In this document: one piece after another, positions 48,701 to 63,200 of the stretch
Layout of the letters: every line of letters starts with the position of its first letter
Numbering within the stretch: the stretch's first letter is position 1
From: Phalacrocorax aristotelis
Lineage: Eukaryota > Chordata > Aves > Suliformes > Phalacrocoracidae
DNA: 64,000 nt
NCBI RefSeq assembly: GCF_949628215.1
Contig: NC_134276.1
Location: forward strand, 37,588,067-37,652,066
Direction: 5' to 3'
Made by a program: the position numbers and the translations under genes
The notes under the pieces: model-generated
The model's database searches: none
What the model saw: only the letters and a program-made list of their open reading frames with translations
Told to the model about the DNA's origin: nothing

Positions 48701-51700
48701 TATGTTTCCAATGTTTCTCATGGTTACAGATAGTAAGAAAAAAATATAAAACAATTTTTTTAATTATAATTTTTTCTTGATGCATACAGAGGAAGATAGG
48801 TTCATTTTAAAGGCATTGAAGAGGACTCCATTCAACTGAACCAGCCTGCTGTGGCCAAGATGTTTCCAGATGTGTTTTGGAAGGTCCTGATTCCACATGT
48901 CTTCCTGTCTCTACCTGTCTGCACTGCAGTCCACCATGATTTGTAGATATGCTCTCTTGTGGCTTTCTCTTTCTTATTTTCCCAATAACTAAACCCCACT
49001 GTCTTTCCCAGCAGGTACAGATGGTATGGAATTTTGATTTGTTGAATTTATGAACAAAATAATAAAAGAATACAAGGACAGATAAAGACTATCAAGGTGC
49101 AGAAGACATAGTCTACTTTTCAGGAGTAATAATAAAGGTAGTGACCACTGCAGCCAAAAGAAAATGTAAAGTGGGAGTGCAGTCCACATACATCATGGCA
49201 GCAGAATTGCAGTATTTCGTCCTACCTGGTGGCTGGAAGTAAGAAGCTGAGTTTTTATGAATGAAAATGAAAGGGAGTCACATTTCAGGGGCACCTCATA
49301 GAATCTGACCATGCCTAGATTACCATACTTAGGAATCCTTCCAATTTCTTGGTTCTTGAGGACATCTCAGTTTCATATTAGAGGTCTAAGCATCAGGTTT
49401 CACATACTTACCATCATCCATTTATTTCTGTAAAATAAAATCTGAGCAAGTGGTTTGGTTGGTTAAACACTTCCAAAGGTCTCTGGCATGTCCAGCAGGT
49501 AAACCCACAGGCCTATCTGGAAGGTTGAACTTCTGGAAAAGAAGCAACTCCATATGGCATTGAACTAATTAGAACTGTCCTGACTCCATACTTTTTCCAC
49601 CATCTGCCTCCTGAATGCTTGATTATGCCTTAAGGAAACATTACACTCTGGATCACTTGTTAGTCTTAAGCAAAGCAAACTCCTGATATCTTCCCCTTGG
49701 CCATCTGGCAGTCTTCCCCATTTTGTTTGCAGGGTCACAGGACAACTTCATCAGTCTTTACCTTTTTCTGACCATATAAGCTGCTCCATTAGCATGAGTA
49801 GCTTCACACTGAGATCTGCTAATTGCATTTATGCAGTCCTGAGACAGGACCCTGTAAAGGTTGATTTAGAGAAAGCATTTCCCAGTAACACCTGGAAATC
49901 ATGGGGAACACTGACCTAATACCTAGCAATCTCTGCCAACTGCAGTTTTCAGTCATGCAACTGTACTACTTTACCAAAAAGGCTAAGCCCAAACACTTTC
50001 AGTGAGATGTCAGTCATGCTGGTCCACATGAAATGGAACTGACCTGAAACAATTCATTCCTATGTAGTGGGAGAAGATACAAGGAAGCATGAGACATATG
50101 GGTATATCATTGTCTGCTTTTTTCCATAGAAATAAAATAAGGAAAATAAAATAATATTAAAAAAAAAAAGAAAGATAAAAGAAATCAGAGGGAGAGGAAA
50201 GGGGACAAGTAACCCAAAATGAAAAAATAAATTTCAAATTATAACATTGTAACAAACGACTTTATTTTGTTCCTGTGGTTATGTAGGACTTTTTCTAAAA
50301 CAGTATTTGCCCAAAAGAGTGCAATCTTCTCTAACATTTCAGATTTTATGAAAGAGCAGTTCTTGTCCAAAAACTTTCAGCAAAATTCTTTCAACCAGTT
50401 CTTATAAAATCATAAGCACATAAAACCCTAATACTACTGCAGAAAAGTTGGAAGTAAGAAAGTGGTAATTTACAGCTGCAAATCTTCATACATTTCAATG
50501 TAGATGGTATAGTCATGGACATGGCAAAGGCAAAGATCTAATCCCTTCATTAAAGTATGTCTTCCAGTAACTTATTTTTTGGATGAATGAAACAGATCAA
50601 TTTCAAACTGAATTGTCTACAAATACTATGGATAAGCCAATAGCAACATAAAAACGTTTCCCATTATACTTAGGAGCACTCCAGCTGGGATATCTCTGTT
50701 TCTCTGTTTTATTAAATGATACAGTCATATGACAAGCAGAAATAGACATTGAATGAATGCTTTGGTTTCAGAATGAATATGGTACATGAAAAATTTAAAT
50801 AAGAAATGGAAAGTAAAACATGGAAGAAAATGAAGATAAATATGTCATAAGACCAAGAGAATTGGAAAGAACATGTAACTAGCTATGCAGTCTCTGGAAA
50901 AAAATAATAATTTAGTCTACTGAGCAGAAAATACTTAAGATCTGAAACGAACTGAAGAACTACTGGTAACAACCAAAGGACTTGAATAGTAACAAATTCG
51001 GTCCAAAGAAATAGAATATTACTTGAGTGATTTACAAGTGTGCTCTGAAAGAAAAATATATAAAAGAAAAAGATTCAAGAAAAAATAAAAGCTGCTATTG
51101 ATATGGAGATGGACTGCCTCACAGTATAGATACCCAGCATTTGAGAAAACAATGGCTTATGTGGGAAAGGAACAGTAATTTTCTGAAGTGACAGACACAG
51201 AGTCATTATTACTAATTACTCTAAGCCATAAGACTATTTTTAATAAATATACATGGTACAGATTTCAAAGCCTAGATTTAAAAAATGTATATGCAATGCA
51301 AGAGAAAGCTGGTGAACAAGGCAGAAAAAATAAAACAATTTCTTCCAATTCATGCAAATAAATAGATACATTTTCTTCCTTCCTCCTCTCTCTTTTTATT
51401 TTAAGAGCACTTTCTAAGATAAATCACATAAACAGATAAATACACTCAGGAGCATCAGTAGCTGTTAAAGCAAAGAGGAAGAGAATCACACTAAGGCATA
51501 CAATATCAGATTTTATCCATATTGTATAAAAAGTCCACTAGATGAGAAATGCTTATCTGTGACTTCAAGAAAAGATTAAAACACACAATCAGCCAAAAAA
51601 AAAAAACCCAAACAACTTAACAAACACACAAAAAAGCCCCAGCCACTTCCAACAGTTTTTGAAGTGCTGGTTCAAGAAAATAATTGTCTTTTTCAAGGAG

Positions 51701-54096
51701 ATGTTGAGCAAAAAGACAGGACTGCACATAGATAAAATGGTATCTCCAGTATTAAAAAACACAGAATACTGTATCTTGTTAGACCACAGACAGAAGAAAA
51801 GCTACTGTAACAGAAGCAAAAAAAAAAAAAAAGAAAAGAAGGCAACAAGACACTAGTGGAAAGGAAGCACTGGGATATATTTATACCACCAAGTATTAGT
51901 GGCAAATACAAGATACTGACAGGCATTGATACCATAGAGAAAGACTGATGTATTGCAAAAATTTATATTGCATTCCATATATTTTAAATAGAAGTAATGT
52001 TTCCTTTTATAAATACGATATTAAAAACTTTTAATAAAATTCAATTTGGAAGCATTCAAGATCCAAAAGTTATAGAGAATAATCAGTAAGATTTTCGAAT
52101 ATAAATAGAGAGGCAGTTGCTGCATAAGATTTTTATTTTAGGTGGTATTCTGGTTTATTAAAGATATGTGAAAGCAAAAGGGATTCTACAAAAATATTTG
52201 AACTCTTAAATATTCAGTTATTCATAACTGAGCATGGACAACTATTATTTGCCACCTAAAATTTCTGGCCCTCAAGACTGTATTTTCCTAATCCTGCCCT
52301 AAGAAAGTTCTTACAGCTAAGAGTGCACAGAAACTAACCTCTGACAGGCAACCATTTTTAGACATGGAAAGTTCAGGTGCTGGGTTTATTAAACATTATT
52401 GTTACCAAAATGAACCTTTGAGAAATTTGGCTGAACGAGATAGCATTTCAGGAGAATAAAATGTATGAGACAGCATTTCAGAATTTTAGCTGAATGGGTC
52501 TGCAAATATGTCCTCCCTCATTTTCACTCAGCAGGATAAACAAAAACTGTAGATCACTACCAGCTGCACATTCAGTCAGGCTAGCAACAACTTTAAAAGC
52601 ACAGAAAGCACAAATGTATTTCATATGCAGGTTGGATATTTGCTAAGGCAGAGCTGTAAAAAAACCTGCAGCTTTAATTTGGAGATACATACATATTCAA
52701 ATGTACGTCTGCAGAGTTCTTTTTTAGTACAGTTTTTGCAGAAGCCCAAGCTTTGACTTTGTTATTTGAAATCTGAAGATAAAACAGCAAAGAAAAACAG
52801 AAAGATAGGGACTGAGATAACAAGATTAGGACTTAAAGATAGTACTCAGACCTGTCAAGGACAAAATTTCAGCAGGTTATTTGTCTGGACAACGCCTTTA
52901 TAATGTAAGAAATAAAATTTCTAGACCAGTGAACATATCAGCGTTGAGAACTACAATTAAAACCCACTGTATTTGTGAGACCTATTTTCATAGTATGGAT
53001 GTGACCAATGGTAGGGTTTTTAATAAGTTGTAAATTTTTTCTGCTACTTCTTTTTGGGTTCTGGAGTCTCTGAGGGCTCTTTTCTTGACTGTTGTCCTTT
53101 ACTTTCTGAGTGCTGTATCTGCTTGCAGGGGTTTCCACTACTGTATCCTAAACAAACTCTTCAAAAACGCCTGTATTCTTTCAAAGTCACATATCTCATC
53201 TTAGGCAGCTCACTAATCTCTCAAAACCTGGATGATTAAACCAGACTTATAATGTTCTGTTTCTGAACTGTCAAATGCTTTCCTTTAAAGTTTCCATGCT
53301 ACCACCCTTTGTCATCCAGAACCAGAAGTCTCCTCTGATACTCTCCCTCCCCTTCTCCTATAGTTTCCATATCATAACAAAACCCTTTCATAACTTGCTC
53401 CACATTTTAAAAATTCCCTGCATGCTTCTACCCACTCATTTGTTTGTAGTTTTCTTCTGAAATCTGTCAGTCAAAATAACTCCTCCACATCAGACTTAAG
53501 AAAACACATTTTACAGTGTTCGTCTAACATTAGTATGTGTAGTTTATACATTTTACATATAAATACATTTGTATATATGTATGTATAAATATGTATACAC
53601 ACACATGACTGTATCAATAAAAGAATACAACCAGTACTGAAGAAAGAGTGGACAATTTGTTCCACATGTAAATGTCACATGTACGTTACTTAAAAGAGCT
53701 ATGAAACTTTATATTTGTTGTAAATTTTACCAGATGTCTATCCCTTTTACCTGATTAATCCACCTAACCTAAAAATGTATGTTTTTCTTCATTTCTCCAC
53801 TATCATTTAAGTTTCTGTTCAGTCTATTTAATAACGCATTCTAGGATAGAGACTAGACCTTTTCCATAAAGCATCTAGAAAACTTGCAGCCGTTACAGGT
53901 TAAAAGATATAGCTGCACTTGAAGTCTCTATTTATTGGAAATTCTCTATAATAAAAAGAAAGAAAGTAGTATAACAGAAAAGAGTAGCACGTCTACTCTC
54001 AAGCTAGCTCTTAAGGCAAAATGGAATGAAGATCCTGGAAACTTCTTTGGAGCTGAGATGATTCACTGTGAATTGTTTGTTCACTTCTAATCTCCG
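45761..54096. other. Unique AT-rich DNA, no gene seen
   Basis: No recognisable exon, RNA gene or recent transposon. Landmarks are A-runs near 46809-46822, 50157-50168 and 51816-51830, and a TATG/TATA-rich tract at 53555-53606. Open frames up to 91 codons show no domain. Confidence 0.5.
53555..53606. repeat. AT-rich TATG/CATA simple repeat, near-palindromic
   Basis: Alternating ACATATAAATACATTTGT and TATATGTATGTATAAATATG wording followed by ACACACACA. Confidence 0.7.
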
Positions 54097-54298
54097 ATTG
54101 TTGAACCTTTTCCACAACAACAGCAAATTTTTTTTTTCCTATAGGTGATTTTCTGAACTCTCTGCAGGCTCTTGTATCAAGGCACAGTTGTCTAAACTCC
54201 AATTGTTGAACCTTTTCCACAACAACAGTAAATATTTTTTTTCCTATAGGTGATTTTCTAAACTCTCTGCAGTCTCTTATATCAGTTGTCTAAACTCC
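54097..54298. repeat. 105-bp tandem duplication (two copies)
   Basis: Copy 1 begins ATTGTTGAACCTTTTCCACA at 54097 and copy 2 begins with the same words at 54202, so the period is 105 bases. Copy 2 differs by scattered substitutions and lacks a ~7-base AGGCACA-like piece near its end. The copies share the T-run, TTCCTATAGGTGATTTTCT and the CTCTCTGCAG block. It is not part of a recognised transposon. Confidence 0.9.
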
Positions 54299-57200
54299 AA
54301 CTTCATGGTTTTTGTTTCCGTCATCATTCAGTTGCTTTCAATTTTCCAAAAAAATATCACCTCCTGTAACACAAATGCAGAATAGATTTCAGGTGAATCA
54401 GCTAAATTAGACAGCAATTGTATATCTAAATCCAATTCATAGGGGAGCACTAGCTACAACTTTAGTAGCACTCAGAGATAAACAGAAATTAAGTATCACC
54501 AAACAGTTTAATTATCCATTTAAAAAAAAAATAATCCTTTAAAATGGCTGAAATCCTCTTTTCCTCTTAAAAGACATGAAATTAATAACAGCTGGTTTGG
54601 ATACAGCCCTGTTGATATTTGCATGATATCCCATTATTTTGAATGGGGTCTGGCTTCCCGCCAGATCCTGACGTGGCCACAAGCTGTTTCAAGTGCCAGC
54701 TAGTATTGAACCCGTCAATCAAAATATGTTGCCTCTGTCACCACTGTGGTATGTTATGAAATATCAGACCAAGATGCTGCACTTGCATGTGCTCTAGCAT
54801 GAGATGCAGTGTATCACCCAGGTGTGGAGTCACATCCTTCCGAGTGCAGAGCCCACGGGTATGCTAACATCAGGACTGTTCTTTGGAGGCTAACTTTCTA
54901 GCGGGTAATTTAGAATCTTATCAAAAGCCCATTGAAGTCAAAGGAAATATTCCCATTGATCTCAGAGGGCTTTGATCAGACCCATGGTGAGCATGTACTT
55001 TAGCAGTCTTTTAGTGCTCTTGCAACATGCACAGCCAAATGAATACACTTAAATCTTTTTAGTAAAAATATCATGGAAGTCAGCACAGTCCAGCTGACAA
55101 GTCAAAAATTGGAAAGGGACTTAGCAAGTGGGATTTGGCACCTGAAAACCTTTATAGTTGCCAAAGTTCAACCTTTAGGCAATCAGGAATATTAACAATT
55201 GCCTTTGCCTAGTTACTGTTGATATCTTAAGTCTGTCAGTGCCTGAGTTTCTGCTGGTGAGGTCCTCAGCGCACTGAAATTATTGCTGTGGCATAAAGCT
55301 GTGATACAAAGCCATCTTCTGGTGCCAAGGTGTTTTTGCTAGTTCGCACCTAAAACCCACTAATGTTAATGAAATAGGTGTTTTCTACCAAGAACAGAGA
55401 TGTATTTTAATACAGAGATGTATTTTAATGGCTAATCTTTCCCCATGCTTTTCTGCACAAGATCAGTATGCTTCACATGTGAAAACTCTTCTCTACTGGA
55501 GAATTTTTATGTGTGGGCCTTCCTACAGTCATTGCTTTAACCCTGTCATTTAACTAAAGAGAGATTTAAATGCTTCCTATTCTTCTTTGAGGATTTAATT
55601 TAGTTCTAATTATTGGATTATTGTGAAGAATGGGCAGAGGCAGTCCTTTCCTGGTGTGCTTAGCAGAGGACATACTGTTCATCTCCTGGACACCCCAAAG
55701 GGGGTTCTCCTCCCAGAGGAATGCTGTTTACTTGAGGGAATCCTCTCTCCCTCAAAAGTATTTGAGGGAACATCTATCTCAGATCACTGATCTCTGTGAA
55801 TCTCTTTTCAAAGAAGAAATTGCATGTGTGGGAAGTTACAAATTTGGCAGTGAGGTGCAAGGAAAATGCTGCAGCAGATATTAGCATTGTGGGTTTTCGT
55901 TGTGTTTACCTTTGGCCTTGCTTCAGCTCCTGCACTTTTAAAGCTACACTTTTTGGGAAAGCTCCCTTACATTAAATTCCATGGCTACAAAATTTAAAGT
56001 ATGTGACCCACTGCAGACCCAGAAGAGACACTTAGTCTCCTAACGTGTGTTTAACACTGCTTTTATAACAAAATTATTTCAGAATTATACTGATACCAGA
56101 CTTATCTGAAAACAGAAGAGGGAATTCATGCCTCTAGCTGGAGTAGACTTTAATCTTTTTTTAATGAAGTGACCTAGTAAGGAAAATCTAAATGAATACT
56201 AGGAATTTGCTGGTAAGATACAATAGCACTGGCTGCCCTACAGAAGCATTTTGCAAGGTGATGCCCAGAGATGCAGCAATTTAATGATATTACTGGGGTA
56301 TCTAAAGTGCAAACAAACTCATATTTTTTTATATGTATGCATTTGAAAGACAATTTTTAGGTTTTTTTTCAAGACTGCATGTCTATAACTAGCTACTGAC
56401 TTCATACTTAGAAACTTCAAAAAGTAGCCTCACTTTCAGAGCAAAAATCAGTGGTGTTGTACACAACTCCAAAAATCACGTCAGTAGCACATTATGTTTG
56501 AATACTAATAAAGTGCTTAAGAATGCATATACTAAGGTCATTGTTACAGAGTTATCACAAAAATAAAGAAAACCATGGAGCAAAATAACTGATGGGTGTT
56601 TGTCTTGTTATCACAAAGAAAGCCTTAATTTCTATAACAATTCATTGTTCACATAATGTAATTAGTCACAGACACAAAACCCTATGATTTTTGAACTGTT
56701 TTGCTAGTCCTGTATCAAGCAGATGAAGGAGAAATGCTTCAAAAGCATCAAAGTATCTTAGGGGCCTGAAGGAGACACTTCAAAAGCAGTTCATGCATAT
56801 TGGGTTTTTAAGGTCCCTAAAGTGCCATACAGAACTTTTAGAAGTGCTTAGACCCTACCAAGTTGCTTGAGATTGTCAGGGTAACTTTGTCTACTACATA
56901 ATATTTGAAAAGGTGTCTAGAGCTCCTAATTCACTCTGGTGAATTTTAAAGTGTTACCTGTAGTCTTCTTCCTCTAAACTTAAAGTTGTGTCTGTGTGCG
57001 TGTGACTTTGAAGAGCTCGCTGTTTGGGAAATAATTCTCACTTCAAAGATTTGTGATTGGTGAAAGTTCTGACAAGGGCTGTACTTAGGAAGAAGGAAGC
57101 TTTGAAGAGGGCCATACATACAGCAAAAAACTTAAAAGAAGCCTGTGATTTGGAGAACAAGCTTTAAAATTATCTGTTATGGTGGAAGGGAGCTTTAATT

Positions 57201-60200
57201 GGCTCTGTTTTCTCAGACCACTGTTTATTTTTCTAGGTCTTTAAGACCAAGTGTTTTGTCTCTAGCTTGGTTTATGTTTTGTCTTGTTCCATGCATGTGG
57301 GGTTTTTTTCTGCAGATCATGCACTGTGACGTTTTTGAGGCTTCTACACAAATTTTAGCCATTGGCATATCTGGAAATCTGTGATAGAGTCAGAAGCTGG
57401 GAAAAGATGATGGAGCACTACCTACCTGTCCTTTACTGAGGAAACAGAGGGATAGACAGATGTGTCAACGTTGCCATGGTGAATAAGGTGGGAATATTTA
57501 GTGGCTGGCAAACAAGGGCAGATATGTTCCAGACTGGTAATGCTATATTCACTTCTTACCTGAAGGAATAAGGTTTGTTTATAGGGGTAAAAATTGGTCC
57601 TTGTAACAAGAGAAGCAAGATCTGTACAATATCTGTGACTCACTGTGCACCACTAGAAAATCTGCAGATGAAATTTCCGAGTGTTCCAGTGCCATAGATT
57701 GTTTTTTGCACTTCATGGGTTTGGGGCCAGGTGAGCTTTGGGGGTTTTGTTGTTGTTTACTGGAGGAAGGGGTTGTATTGATGCTGTGACAAAAGAAGGT
57801 GATAAAATATGACTAGCTGCATTCAGTTTGATGCAGGAATTTACTACCCACTTTACAATCAACATTTCATCCATGATTCTTGTATTGAATTTATAGTAAG
57901 AAATAGCATATGTTTAGTTCTGATCACCACAGAGAACGGAACTTTGGCTTCTTCTGCCACAGCTTCTGTAAAACGAGTCACTAACAGTCAGGCATGCATC
58001 TGTAAAAATCCCTTTGTTCCAGCACAGAAAACGTAATTCCATAAAGCTGGACTTCTGATGCTCTGCTACAGCTGATCAGGCATAGCAGTATATTCATTCG
58101 TCATGGAGTCTAACCCACAGTCACAAAACAAAACAGAAATCATTTCATCCCCCAAGTGGTCAAACCCTCTTCAATGTGAGAACGTGTTATTTATCTGTCT
58201 GTCTGGGACTGTGTCATTCTTTACTGCTACAGCTCGGTGACTTTGTGAGAGAAGGATATGTATCTTTAAGAATTCCGGTAATGGATCATGCATTGGAGTA
58301 CAAGGGCATCCTAGGGGAGAGAGAATCTGTGTGTAGGATTATTCTTTTCTTAAGAAAAAATGTTACATCTCATCTAGAAAATTGGCAGCTAATTTTGCTG
58401 CCATCCACATCAGCAATCATTTTAGGCTATACCTATTCTTTCCTCAGATTAGTACATTCAGCATCAATGAATACTAAAAAGACAATGACGTACCACAGTG
58501 AAATCCAGGGCTGAGGTGGCTGCAGGATATTTTTCCAAGAAAACAACAATGGAAGACAGAGCTGCTCAGCAACACTGAAGGTTAAGTCACTGATTCAAAT
58601 GCCTGAACTATGTATTTAGGTGCCTTACAATATGAAACAACCTTAAAATATTCTTTCATATTTTGTATTTCACAAATATACATTTAATAAAACATCACTC
58701 TACTGTAGCTTCAAGTTCTGAAAAAAAGAGAAAATCTCATTCATAAACACTATTGTCTAAAAAAACCAGAAATTCTCCAACATTTTAAAGCTGATGAAAA
58801 GTATGAATTATCTGCACTGTAGTTCTATATACCTTTGCACTGTATAAGTCCATAAAATTATAAAAACAACATCCTTTTAAAGCTGAGCATTGAGAAAGAC
58901 TATGCATCTTAATGATCTCTTGAACTAACATAATTTAGTCTGGGCATTGAGTTTGTGTTTTGAGCTGAGAAATACAGGTTTCTGAAAATCAACAGATCTA
59001 CAAATGCTTATCAAGGTTCTTGCATGTTTTTCTTTTTTTGTCACCACAGATGGTTCAGTTCACCTCATTGAAACTTTGATTTAGATCTCTGAAAGTGATA
59101 CAGTCAATATTGAATTCAGGCACTCATTTGCGTCACACAAAAATGAGACTATTTTTAATGATAGATATAAAGTTTCCTCTCAAATAAAAAATGAAAATGA
59201 GAAACTAACAATTGCAAGCAGAAATAGCATTGGTAGCAATTGAGTGATCTATTCCTACAGGCCAGAAATGTCTCCTTACCTTCTGCCTTGTATCCATAGA
59301 TTCAGATAGCAAATGGTGAAATTTCATGTTAAACTGCATCAAAACAACACTGAAAACAGAACTTGAGATGTATTGGTCAGAAAAAAAAAATATTCTATAG
59401 CCCTCAAAACTAGACACTTTACAAAGGTAAGCTTTGCTGAGGGAAGCCTACAGTGCTAATATAAGATTATGTGAGCACATGTCTAAAAACATCTAGAAAT
59501 GTGAAAAGAAGAACCTATTATCTAAACCTACCACATTCCTTTTGGTTACCACCTTGGGGCACAGTTACATGTGCCTTTTCTTGATTTTAATGTGAACTTA
59601 ATGAATCACTGTTTCTTCTCCTCCTCATTTCTATTCCAGCACTGAACCCTTCTCTGTCTCGCCACATAACTGTTTCTATGGATATGCTGTGAGGAAGCTT
59701 AAGGAGCTAATCCACATTAACAGAAACACTATTAAATTCATTTGCATTTGTGGTTTATATTTTTATTTTTAATCCAAACTTTTGAGAATTTCTCAGGTCA
59801 GCCCCACAGCCATTTTTGCCAGCACAGCTGAGAGAGTGGTGCACCACATGTGATGAAGGGTAAGCTATGGAAAAAAGTTGGGAAAGAAAAAAATCTTAAG
59901 CCTGTTTTGCCTCTAGGCTGTCTGAAAATGGAAACCCTGATGTTGATTTTCATCTCAGATTGGTACAGGACATTACACTATTTTTTCAGGTTATTTTACC
60001 AAGATTTTACATATCCACAGAGCATAGAAAAACTTTTGAAATCTTATTAATGGTTTCAAATCAGTTCTGGAGAAAAAATACTAATATGGGGAATTATGGT
60101 CTTTTATTAAACATTAAAATAGAATTATTTCAACTGCAAGCCTCTGCCAAGGCTAGAAATAGAAGCCTGAAACAAAAAGGGAACCATTACGCTTTTTTTG

Positions 60201-63200
60201 TAAAATAAAAACTGAATGAAGGCATAATTTCTTGCAAGTAATATGAAATAAATTAAACATTTCTGAACATTGTGGGAAATTTTTAAAAGTTATTACTCAT
60301 GCAGCTTTTTTTTTCCTTTTATTGGTGTTATATCTGTTCACATATAGCCTTCAGCAACACAACAGCTATACCTAAATATGTTAGCATATGTCTGTAGAAG
60401 TACGTATGTAGAACTCTCTATAAAATGACAATAAGTAGTGATGTTGTGTCACCTGGATTACCCAGCATTCAGGGATTTGGTATCTGAATCCTTTCAAAGC
60501 ACTTCAGAATGCTGTTGAGCACACAAACATTTTTGAGTACTCTGCATTTCAGCCTTTGGGTTAATAGTGGATTTTTCTCCTCAGTTTCTCCAAAAGTCTG
60601 TAGTCCACATCGAAAATGATAGAGGTTTGGAGATCAACTCTGATAATATCTTTTCCTTGGCTCTCTGTGAGTTTGTCATTCTGTAGGATACTATATTTCC
60701 CCATAAGCCAAGCTTAGTCAGATATCTACGTACACTAGGGTATCTATAGAGTCTTTCACATCAGTAAGTTAAGCTTCTGCTTTCCATCTGAGAAAAAGTC
60801 TCACTTTAAAGTACAGCTGTAAATCTGTTACTTTAAACTGCATAGGCTCTGGAGTTGACAAGCATGCCCCTCCACGGATAGCATGCAATATATCAACATG
60901 GAGTACTCTGGGCAGATAGAAGTCCTACTCCTGAGAGATGCCAGTCACGCTCTGTGCAGCACACAACAAGCACCAGGGTTCAGATGACTGGCATTTCAGT
61001 GTGCTCTGCCCCTCTTCATCATTTGTGTGTGCAAAAGCCATTTGCTGACTTAGCCACAGAGACCACCAGATTGTCCTAACTTCTGTGTTTATATTCCTCC
61101 CTCACCAAACCAAAATTTCCTAGACGTGCAGGGAGCAGAGGAGGAATGCACTGTCAAATGCCTTGCTGACTATGAAAACTTCGTAATGACATCAGAAACT
61201 ATGGATAAGCTTAGCCAGTAGCTGATTTACCAATGACTAAAATACATTGCTTCTCTCCCTTTTCTAGGTAAAATGTCAAGTGCTACAGTGCAAAATATGG
61301 ATGTTATGAGAATATGTAAATAAAGTAGAAGTAGTAAGGTGATGAGAGGATGAAAGCTGATATTTTAATGATATCTTTATATAATTTTCTTTTTTTTCTT
61401 TTTTTTTTTACTTTCTCCAACAGCTTTGCTGCTGTTTTTCACACATTCTCATTTTGCTTCACATTGTCAAACATCTGAATAAAAGAGGGATGCAGTTTGA
61501 TGACCTAATTGGCTACATTTTAATTCCACTTGATTGCTGGTATTTGTTTATATAGTAATGTTAAATATCCTCGCTAATCATTTGGAGCCTTGTACATGTG
61601 TAATTGCCAAGACATTGACCCAGTAGTCCAAATATTGACTGCAGAAATAGTGACACTATATGTTGCATTATCAAGTGGAGTGCTCTACACCCACAATTTA
61701 GACCTCAGCTACAAGAAAGTAAAATACAAAGCACAACATAACACCCCTCCAAAGATATAAACACATTACCCTTAAAAATATGTATCAAAGGCTTTTATGA
61801 AAAATCATAGAAGTTACTAAGGAAGTAGAAGCTAAATTTTAAAGGAAAATAAATTATTAATTATTTATTGAAGTCCTGGACAGACAAATTTGCTGAGCTT
61901 GACTGCAATTCAAGGATAATTTCTATTTATAGTCTGTTTTCTTTAAAACTAAAACAGAGTCTTTGAGGCCCTGCCCTGTAAGACCCAGGAAATCTGCCTT
62001 ATTATTACTGGGTTGCTGCTTCCTGGAAAAGGAGTTTCAGAACTGCAGTGATTAGTTGGGACTTGAGAATTCTGGGTTCAATTTTCAGCTATTTGACAGG
62101 CTTCATATGTCTGCTCCATTTTATGCACATCTTCATTTTCCTCATCTAACTTTAAAGTTGGAAGATTTATCGGAATTTTCTATATAGTTTCCCATAATGA
62201 TGGGCATATCCCATCCTAATATTGTAGGAATTGCCCTCTGGAAGTGCTTTCCTCCTTTCTGTAATAAAGTTTAGAAAGATTGATTTTATAACTTGGACAC
62301 CTAAGCTGAAGATCCAAATTTAGGCAATATGAGTACATTCCTCAAAATATATTATTTACTGAGGAAACCTAGATTTTAACGTAGGCAAGCCATTTTTTTA
62401 AATCTAAAATTAGCTGAAAAGAGTACAAATCATAATATCTTTGTGGCCAAGTTTTTAATTTGTAAATGCTTTTCTTCCGGCTATGACTGTCTTTCTTATT
62501 TTGCATTATTATTTACTTATAACATATATGTGAGTATTATTTATATGTGTATTCCTTGTGTTTGCATTATTTATATTATTGGTAATTGTATTATTTTTTT
62601 GCCCAACACCATCTGTCTGCCAGTATCCATCTGCTGCCTCTTGTTTTAGGCTTAGTTTGCAAGCTGTTGGAGCATGATTCATCTTTTTTTCCCTGACCCA
62701 TTACAAGTTACTCTTGGGTACTACAGTGCCTAGGAAGCCTAGTTTTGAAACAGAGTCCCACTGCAAAAGGTGGTCTACAAAGAATAAAACAATAATCCAT
62801 GCTCCAGTGAGGTGGGATAACAAGTAAATACAGACAGACAGATGGCAGAGTACAAGAAGGCAATGAGACAGTCAGCATGATAGACATCATATTACAACAA
62901 CAGCCTTCTTATTTTCCACGTCTTTTGTAGGCATCATGAGAAAAAAAAGATATTACAGGAAACTCCTCTTGGTAAGGGGCATATCTTAGCACTAGAAAAA
63001 ATGTGCTTACTCAAAAATTCAGTGAGTTGGGAGTCAACTTGAGATAAACGATGGAAGTAAGAACTTTATAGAAACTGTAAAAAGTCATGGAAAGCTTCTA
63101 AAATTGAAACAAGTAATTTAATTTGACGCCATAAAGGAGCACTAAGAAAATAATGCAAAGCCGAGCAGGGAGGTGACCAAAGCAATGAGACAGGAAAATT

